Below are positions 1 through 5,044 of a stretch of DNA of 5,044 bases, piece after piece. The stretch covers positions 1 to 5,044 of the forward strand of contig JAGXHC010000141.1 in assembly GCA_024636405.1 (NCBI GenBank), read 5' to 3'. Source of the DNA: Sulfitobacter sp. (GTDB lineage: Bacteria; Pseudomonadota; Alphaproteobacteria; Rhodobacterales; Rhodobacteraceae). Below the pieces are notes generated by a model, which had not been told where the DNA came from, ran no database searches, and was given only the letters and a program-made list of their open reading frames with translations. Made by a program: the position numbers and the translations under genes. Position 1 is the stretch's first letter. Each line of letters opens with the position of its first letter.

Positions 1-1130
1 CCTCCGGAGCCGCCACGCGTCTGGCCTCTTCTATTGTCACGAGGCTGGGTCCGCAAAATGCGATTCTCGCTGTGGTGTTGAGTTGCGCCCTGCTCACTTT
101 TGGCGGGGTGTCGCTTTTCGTAGTTGCTTTTGCAGCATGGCCCCTGGCGCGCGCCTTGTTCGCGCAGACCGAGCTGCCGGCACGGCTGATCCCGGCAGCT
201 ATCGCCTTGGGCGCTTTTACCTTTACCATGACGGCTTTGCCTGGCACGCCATCGATCCAGAATGCGATCCCGATGGCAACCTTTGGCACGACAGCCTTTG
301 CAGCCCCTGGTCTGGGGCTGATCGCGGGCGGTATCATGCTGACACTCGGGCTGGTCTGGTTGCAATTCCGCGTGCGGTCGCTTGCCGGTGATGCGGTGCC
401 CGATGCGCCCGATGCCACGTCGGATGCGCGCCCGCTTGCGCTGTGGATCGCGCTGGTGCCGATCCTCTCGGTCGGGGTGGTCACGTTGCTGATGGGCAAC
501 GTTCTTCTGCCCGCGTTGGACACCGGATATCTTGCCGATCCCGCATACGGGCCAACCGAGCTGTCGCGGGTCAAGGGGCTATGGTCGGTGATCACGGCAC
601 TTGGGGTGGCGCTGGCTCTGGCGCTTGTCCTCAGTCGCCCGCCCAGGATGATGCAGGTCCTGAACACCGGCGCAGAGTCTGCTCTGCTGCCCTTGTTCAA
701 TACAGCCAGCCTCGTGGGCTTTGGCGCGGTGATCGCATCCTTGCCGGGATTCGAGGTGTTGCGGGCAAGCCTGGATGGGCTTTCTGGCGGCAATGTCCTG
801 GTATCGGCAGCGTTGTCATCCAGCGCTATGGCTGGCATTACCGGATCTGCCTCGGGGGGCATGTCGATCGCGCTGGAAGTGCTGGGTCCGTCTCTGATGG
901 CGCAAGCTTCGGTTCAGGGGGTCGATCCGGCGCTGCTTCATCGCGTTGTCGCCGTTGCCACGGGGGGCCTCGATACGCTGCCACACAACGGGGCCGTCAT
1001 CACCCTTCTGGGGATCTGCGGCATGACCCACAGGCAGGCCTATGGCGATATCTTCGTGGTGGCGGTGCTGGTGCCCACGATCGCCTGCATGATGATCATC
1101 GCACTGGGGATGGGGTTTGGCAGTTTTTGA
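1..1130 (+). CDS. GntP-family permease (gluconate/carboxylate:H+ symporter type), 5' end outside the window
   Basis: This is an inner-membrane secondary transporter of the GntP family, which takes up gluconate, related sugar acids or small hydroxycarboxylates with protons. The reading frame is open to the left edge (first whole codon at position 3), and 375 residues are visible up to the TGA at 1128-1130. Family members usually have about 440-460 residues, so some 70-90 N-terminal residues are missing. A GTG at 72 is only an internal valine: the family-like sequence continues upstream of it (SGAATRLASSIV, then LGPQNAILAVV). Family signatures include FGGVSLFVVAFA from about position 99, PGTPSIQNAIP at 240-272, a GITGSASGGMSIAL stretch near 832-873, and HNGAVITLLGICGMTHRQAY from 984. 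The rest is mostly hydrophobic helices. The substrate cannot be read from the sequence. In related bacteria such permeases often accompany 3-hydroxybutyrate or sugar-acid genes, but no such gene is visible here. The family assignment is firm and the substrate is open. Confidence 0.9.
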   Translation, partial: SGAATRLASSIVTRLGPQNAILAVVLSCALLTFGGVSLFVVAFAAWPLARALFAQTELPARLIPAAIALGAFTFTMTALPGTPSIQNAIPMATFGTTAFAAPGLGLIAGGIMLTLGLVWLQFRVRSLAGDAVPDAPDATSDARPLALWIALVPILSVGVVTLLMGNVLLPALDTGYLADPAYGPTELSRVKGLWSVITALGVALALALVLSRPPRMMQVLNTGAESALLPLFNTASLVGFGAVIASLPGFEVLRASLDGLSGGNVLVSAALSSSAMAGITGSASGGMSIALEVLGPSLMAQASVQGVDPALLHRVVAVATGGLDTLPHNGAVITLLGICGMTHRQAYGDIFVVAVLVPTIACMMIIALGMGFGSF

Positions 1131-1280
1131 TCTGCAAGTTATGGGTTCAGTTTCGCGACACATCGTCAATCTATGAACGTTTGGATAAGTGACCGGAAGG
1201 CATCGCTGTGGCCGCACTGCGGGCCGCCTTAGCGTTCGTAGCGGGCGACTGTGTTCGATCCACCTTGATTTTCTATCAGC
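1131..1280. other. Convergent intergenic gap between the permease and the corC-like gene
   Basis: The two flanking genes end toward each other across 150 bases. The only notable structure is a short GC hairpin at 1210-1225: GGCCGC pairs with GCGGGCC, with one bulged G and a loop of three bases. Neither strand has a run of T after it, so I do not call it an intrinsic terminator. No credible small gene was seen. Confidence 0.5.
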
Positions 1281-2561
1281 TCAGCTTCCCCGCGCGACCA
1301 ACAGCTTGTCGATCCGCCGACCGTCCAGATCGACGACCTCGATGGTCCAGCCTTGCAGGGTCAGGATCTCACCGACCTCTGGAAAATGACCGGTTTCTTC
1401 CAGAACAAGCCCGGCGACCGTCTCAAAGTCGCGTTCGGCACCGATGTCCAGTGACAGCATTTCGGCGAATTCATCCACCGGCATCCACCCTGCGACCAGA
1501 TAGGACCCGTCGGCTCGGGTCACGACCTTTGGCTCATCGGTCATGTGATCGGGGAATTCGCCTGCGATCGCCTCGAGCACATCCATCGGGGTGATGATCC
1601 CTTGGAAATGTCCATATTCGTCATAGACCAGCACCATGTGCGCGGGTGCGGTGCGCAGGCGTTCTACAACTTCCAGCGCGCTTTTGCCGTCGCGCACGCT
1701 CGGGGCTTCGCGCAGATGGGCGCGCAGCCCAAAAGCTTCGTTCATCAAGGCCGGGGCGAGGATGTCACGCGTGGTCAGCACGCCGATGATATTGTCCACG
1801 TCATCCTCCCAGACAGGCACGCGGGACCGGCTGACATCGTGCAGATGTTGCAGGAATGTGGCTGTGTCGCTGTTAACATCCAGCATCTCGACCTCGTTGC
1901 GTGGTGTCATCAATCCGCGCGCAGTCCGGTCCGCGACGCGCATCACACCGGCAATCATATTGCTTTCGGCGCGGTTCATGGCACCGGCGCTTTCGGCCTC
2001 GGCGATGATCAAGCGGACTTCTTCGTCGCTGACCCCGCGCGATTGTTCGCCCGATTGCCCGAGCAATCCCAACACCAGCTTGCCCGAACGATCAAGCACC
2101 CAGATCAAGGGTGCCGCCACGCGCGCGATGATCCGCATCATCGGTGCCATACGTGCCGCAACCTTTTCCGGCGACCGAAGGGCGATCTGTTTGGGAACCA
2201 GCTCACCCAAGATCAAGGACAGATAGGTGATTGCCACCACGACGGAGCCCACGCCCAAGGGTTGCGCCACGGCGGAGGACAGCCCTGCATCGACCAGTGT
2301 GACGGCCAGTCGCGCGCCAAGCGTTGCACCTGAAAACGCACCGGCAAGAATGCCGACCAGCGTGATGCCAATCTGGACGCTTGACAGAAACCGGCCCGGA
2401 TCCTCGGCCAGAAGGATCGCGGTGGCCGCACCCTTGCTGCCTTTGTCAGCAAGCAATCGTAGCCGGGCGGGCCGGGCCGAAACGATTGCCAGTTCGGACA
2501 TTGCCAAAAGCCCGTTGATCAGTGTCAGCAGGATCACGACCGCTATTTCAAAATACATCAT
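1281..2561 (-). CDS. CorC/HlyC-family membrane protein (CNNM domain, CBS pair, CorC_HlyC domain)
   Basis: The product has 426 residues, the usual size for the family often annotated as 'hemolysin family protein' or CorB/CorC/YfjD/YtfL-like. Members act in the inner membrane in Mg2+/Co2+ homeostasis, or in polyamine export in the case of PaeA (YtfL). A CNNM/DUF21 domain covers about residues 1-185: a first helix at 3-22 followed by SELAIVSAR, a second segment with SVQIGITLVG (61-70), and a third ending in the conserved GELVPKQIAL (119-128). A CBS pair follows at about 215-335, with RVPVWEDDVDNIIGVLTTRD (247-266) and DEYGHFQGIITPMDVLEAI (314-332). The CorC_HlyC domain is at about 345-425, with FETVAGLVLEETGHFPEVGE (379-398). 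The protein is complete with no key segment missing. The start has two adjacent ATG codons (2561 and 2558) and only a weak ribosome-binding site (AACGGGG). It lies 81 bases downstream of the membrane-protein gene on the same strand, so co-transcription is likely. The transported ion is unknown. Confidence 0.93.
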   Translation of the reverse strand: MMYFEIAVVILLTLINGLLAMSELAIVSARPARLRLLADKGSKGAATAILLAEDPGRFLSSVQIGITLVGILAGAFSGATLGARLAVTLVDAGLSSAVAQPLGVGSVVVAITYLSLILGELVPKQIALRSPEKVAARMAPMMRIIARVAAPLIWVLDRSGKLVLGLLGQSGEQSRGVSDEEVRLIIAEAESAGAMNRAESNMIAGVMRVADRTARGLMTPRNEVEMLDVNSDTATFLQHLHDVSRSRVPVWEDDVDNIIGVLTTRDILAPALMNEAFGLRAHLREAPSVRDGKSALEVVERLRTAPAHMVLVYDEYGHFQGIITPMDVLEAIAGEFPDHMTDEPKVVTRADGSYLVAGWMPVDEFAEMLSLDIGAERDFETVAGLVLEETGHFPEVGEILTLQGWTIEVVDLDGRRIDKLLVARGS

Positions 2562-2642
2562 ACCCCGTTCTTGCCGGATCGTCTGGCTGTCAAAGTTTAC
2601 GCTGTCTACCGCATTGTTCAGGCACTGGCCACTGATCGCCTT
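2562..2642 (-). other. 81-base spacer within the probable two-gene minus-strand operon
   Basis: No convincing terminator, strong promoter or strong ribosome-binding site was seen between the upstream membrane-protein gene and the corC-like gene. The gap is somewhat long for tight coupling, but nothing in it argues against read-through. Confidence 0.4.
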
Positions 2643-3611
2643 TCAGGATCTGAAGACGTGCAACAAACTGGCCACAGCGTCCCAGATATCAAGCAGGCGG
2701 GCATAGATATGCTCGCGTGCAACGAGTGGTTTAGTGCCGTCGTCGGTCAATGTGACCTCCAGCGTATCGATCAGACGCAGCAGGCGGCGGCGGTGGATGC
2801 CCAGATGACTTTGCACCGGATCGGCAAGGAGACCCGCAAACGCTGCAAAGGCCGATCCGATCATCACCAGCGCCGCGATTGTCATACCGATCAGGACCGG
2901 CGACGCACCAGGGTGGAACACGCCATACCATGCTGTGCCCAAAGTCTCGCCCAGTGGGAAGCGCGTGATCGCTTTTGTCAGCGCCAGCGCATCGGCAACG
3001 CCTGGTGCCATCGAGATCATGCCAGGCGTCAACGCGTTGAACATCAGGGCACCCACCGCGATCGTGCAAAGCGCCGTCGTCATCTCCGCCACCGCCGAAC
3101 GTGTGCTGGCGTAATCGGCTACTACGTTGGCAATACGCTGGCCAAGGATTTCGGCCGCCGCAGGATCGGGCCTCTGGCGTATCAGTTCGCGAAACTGCGG
3201 GGCTGCCAGAATGGTGCGGGCAAGTGCTGATGGATCACGCGTCCGCGCATCCGCAGCAAGCTTCAAGCCAAGCAGGTCGGTCAGGATCAACGCTTCGACC
3301 CGCCGCGCCACAGCGGTGCGCAACAAGATGCGCCGGCTTGCGAGCCAAGTGCCGATGCGCCGCAGCCCCAGCCGCAAGCACAAAAAGGCCACCAAGCGCA
3401 GCAGCAGGTAGAATGGTGCCAGCATCACATTGACCGGCCCGCGCAGGATATCGCCGCCAAGGGCAGCGCCATGCAACCGCAATGTGCCGGGCCATGTGAA
3501 ATGACGACTGACAAACCGGTCCACTCGAGTTCGCAACCCCACAAAATAGGCGTGGTTCTGCGACCGAGGATCAGCCACCTTGTGCGGTATGACATGGGAT
3601 GATGAGACCAT
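2643..3611 (-). CDS. Uncharacterised three-helix membrane protein, DUF6635-like
   Basis: From the ATG at 3611 this encodes 322 residues. I recognise it from memory as resembling the DUF6635 group of alphaproteobacterial proteins of unknown function; that name needs a profile search. Visible features are an N-terminal basic stretch with VDRFVSRHFTWPGTLRLH (about 30-47), one hydrophobic helix at about 60-82 (LAPFYLLLRLVAFLCLRLGL), a cytosolic-looking middle part rich in Arg and Ala, two further hydrophobic segments at about 177-199 and 239-261 (VLIGMTIAALVMIGSAFAAF), and a conserved-looking C-terminus with HRRRLLRLIDTLEVTL and AREHIYARLLDIWDA. No catalytic motif was found. The frame stays open upstream to a TTG at 3680, and GTG codons exist further in. 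The best AAGGAG sequence (3633-3628) lies 16 bases before the ATG, which is long, so the start is uncertain. The corC-like gene follows on the same strand, while htpX diverges on the other side. Confidence 0.8.
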   Translation of the reverse strand: MVSSSHVIPHKVADPRSQNHAYFVGLRTRVDRFVSRHFTWPGTLRLHGAALGGDILRGPVNVMLAPFYLLLRLVAFLCLRLGLRRIGTWLASRRILLRTAVARRVEALILTDLLGLKLAADARTRDPSALARTILAAPQFRELIRQRPDPAAAEILGQRIANVVADYASTRSAVAEMTTALCTIAVGALMFNALTPGMISMAPGVADALALTKAITRFPLGETLGTAWYGVFHPGASPVLIGMTIAALVMIGSAFAAFAGLLADPVQSHLGIHRRRLLRLIDTLEVTLTDDGTKPLVAREHIYARLLDIWDAVASLLHVFRS

Positions 3612-3653
3612 GATGGATGCCCACCATCTCCTTATGTTAGATGCTAATGCGTT

Positions 3654-3669
3654 ACCACGATGTCGTGGT
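3654..3669. repeat. Perfect 16-base palindrome, candidate operator
   Basis: ACCACGA-TG-TCGTGGT is a perfect inverted repeat with 7-base arms and a 2-base centre, typical in size and form of a binding site for a dimeric regulator. It ends 42 bases before the ATG at 3611 of the minus-strand membrane-protein gene, where a promoter or operator would be expected. No regulator gene is in the window and I do not recognise the motif. If translation really began at TTG 3680, the palindrome would lie inside the coding region. Confidence 0.4.
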
Positions 3670-3758
3670 GGCGACGACAAGCTGCAAGAGCGGCGATGAA
3701 ATGTTTTTCCGCTGTGACTTTAGCGAAGTAGTGGGTTGAGCGACAATCCATGGAATAT

Positions 3759-3789
3759 CGATGATGACAAACCTGATCAGGCATCGTCG
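3759..3789. repeat. Inverted repeat able to form an 8-base-pair hairpin
   Basis: The arms CGATGATG (3759-3766) and CATCGTCG (3782-3789) pair over eight positions with one G-U pair in RNA. The 15-base loop contains the palindrome CCTGATCAGG (3772-3781). No T run follows on either strand, so it is not a standard terminator. It may be a protein-binding site, a relic of a mobile element or chance. Confidence 0.3.
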
Positions 3790-3916
3790 GAAAATTTCCA
3801 ACCAACCATAGAATGATCGAGGGGCCGTAACGTTGTTTGTCTTTTTGAGCAGAGAAGAAAGGTCCGATCAAATGATCATGAAAGCGCCACAGCGACTGTA
3901 CGCCAACCGCCGCATT

Positions 3917-3944
3917 CTTGCGCAGGCGTCAAACCTCCCCATAT
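3917..3944 (+). promoter_or_regulatory. RpoH (sigma-32) type heat-shock promoter of htpX
   Basis: The -35 element CTTGCG is at 3917-3922 and the -10 element CCATAT, within CCCCATAT, is at 3939-3944, separated by 16 bases. In the E. coli style of writing this is CTTGNNN, 13 bases, CCCCATNT. Both halves and the spacing agree with sigma-32 promoters, including those described for alphaproteobacteria. Transcription would begin near 3950-3952, giving a leader of about 33 bases before the htpX ATG. HtpX is a known heat-shock gene, so site and function agree. The prediction rests on sequence only. Confidence 0.75.
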
Positions 3945-3971
3945 GTCCTTCACGTTCCCCAATGTGAAATC

Positions 3972-3977
3972 GAGGAG
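3972..3977 (+). promoter_or_regulatory. Ribosome-binding site that fixes the htpX start
   Basis: GAGGAG lies six bases before the ATG at 3984, which is ideal spacing. The same frame is open upstream to a GTG at 3918, but that start would lie within the -35 element of the promoter and would add 22 residues unlike the family. The start at 3984 is therefore preferred. Confidence 0.85.
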
Positions 3978-3983
3978 ACAAGA

Positions 3984-4907
<924 letters not shown>

Positions 4908-4969
4908 AGAACCTGCGCCTGAACACATCTCCAACACGTTGGCTCGATTGCTCTACGGAGGCATTGAGA

Positions 4970-5044
4970 TTGTCGAAATATCAATCACTTGAAGGACTAT
5001 CTCGATCTGTGACAGCCTTTCGTTTCGCACGGCACTTCCGGCCC
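4970..5044 (+). CDS. Possible start of a further gene, running off the right edge
   Basis: A TTG at 4970 lies eight bases after GGAGG (4957-4961), and its frame is open to the window edge for 25 codons, beginning (M)SKYQSLEGLSRSVTAFRF. I do not recognise the sequence. The evidence is only the ribosome-binding site with good spacing and the open frame, and a TTG start is uncommon, so this may be chance. The rest of the sequence after htpX (4908-4956) shows no clear terminator, only a short direct repeat GCCTGAA (4902-4908 and 4917-4923). Confidence 0.2.
   Translation, partial: MSKYQSLEGLSRSVTAFRFARHFRP

Larger units (their letters stand above)
3612..3983. other. Divergent intergenic region, low in GC and rich in inverted repeats
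   Basis: These 372 bases separate the minus-strand pair from htpX. My count for 3681-3870 gives 89 G or C of 190 bases (47%), well below the 58-67% of short stretches counted in htpX. The region holds a perfect 16-base palindrome (3654-3669), a longer hairpin (3759-3789), the near-palindrome GGAAAATTTCC (3789-3799) and the htpX promoter at its right end. A minus-strand frame from TTG 3871 to TAG 3644 could encode 75 residues, but it has no good start or ribosome-binding site. Its last 30 residues loosely recall the C-terminus of IS5-type transposases, so the segment may be a decayed element. I do not annotate it as a gene. Confidence 0.6.

Noticed and set aside
443..1192. Open frame of 249 codons on the plus strand in another frame
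   Set aside because: It overlaps the permease in an alternative frame, and its Gly/Arg/Ala-rich product resembles no protein family.
1210..1225. Intrinsic terminator between the convergent genes
   Set aside because: The hairpin is short and bulged, and no T run follows on either strand.
1265..1279. FNR-type box (TTGAT...ATCAG)
   Set aside because: The spacing is five bases instead of four, the second half is imperfect, and it lies at the 3' ends of two convergent genes, where it would have no promoter to control.
1545..2333. Long open frame of 262 codons on the plus strand
   Set aside because: It lies antisense to the well-supported corC-like gene, its product is rich in His, Arg, Gln and Asp with no family features, and it reflects the GC-rich codon pattern of the opposite strand.
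2571..3230. Open frame of 219 codons on the plus strand
   Set aside because: It is antisense to the DUF6635-like gene, with an Arg/Gln/His-rich product and no domain.
3644..3871. 75-codon minus-strand frame in the intergenic region as a real gene
   Set aside because: It has a TTG start and no ribosome-binding site, and its sequence lacks a clear family. It is kept only as a possible transposase relic.

Overview
The window looks like a piece of the core chromosome of an alphaproteobacterium, most likely a member of the Rhodobacterales (Roseobacter group). This is a recognition-based judgement: the HtpX protein, the GntP-type permease and the uncharacterised membrane protein all read like proteins of that group. 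GC content is high in the genes (58-67% in the short stretches of htpX that I counted), and the heat-shock-type promoter has an alphaproteobacterial form. No rRNA, tRNA, CRISPR array, intact insertion sequence or prophage gene was seen.

Layout from left to right: (1) positions 1-1130, plus strand, the C-terminal 375 residues of a GntP-family permease whose start lies outside the window; (2) 1131-1280, a short convergent gap without a convincing terminator; (3) 1281-2561, minus strand, a complete CorC/HlyC-type membrane protein (CNNM/DUF21, CBS pair and CorC_HlyC domains); (4) 2643-3611, minus strand, an uncharacterised three-helix membrane protein resembling the DUF6635 family, 81 bases upstream of the corC-like gene and probably co-transcribed with it; (5) 3612-3983, a divergent intergenic region that is clearly poorer in GC (about 47% over 3681-3870), with several inverted repeats and, at its right end, a very good RpoH (sigma-32) type promoter; (6) 3984-4907, plus strand, a complete htpX gene for the membrane zinc protease; (7) 4908-5044, the sequence after htpX, with at most the first codons of a further gene.

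All four proteins are integral membrane proteins. HtpX is a heat-shock-induced membrane quality-control protease, and its promoter fits that role. The divergent pair consists of a CorC-like ion or polyamine efflux-type protein and a protein of unknown function. The permease is probably a carboxylate or sugar-acid proton symporter and appears unrelated to the rest. I found no evidence for a new multi-gene system. The points most worth a second look are the RpoH promoter of htpX, the low-GC spacer with its perfect 16-base palindrome, and the unknown membrane protein paired with the CorC-like gene.
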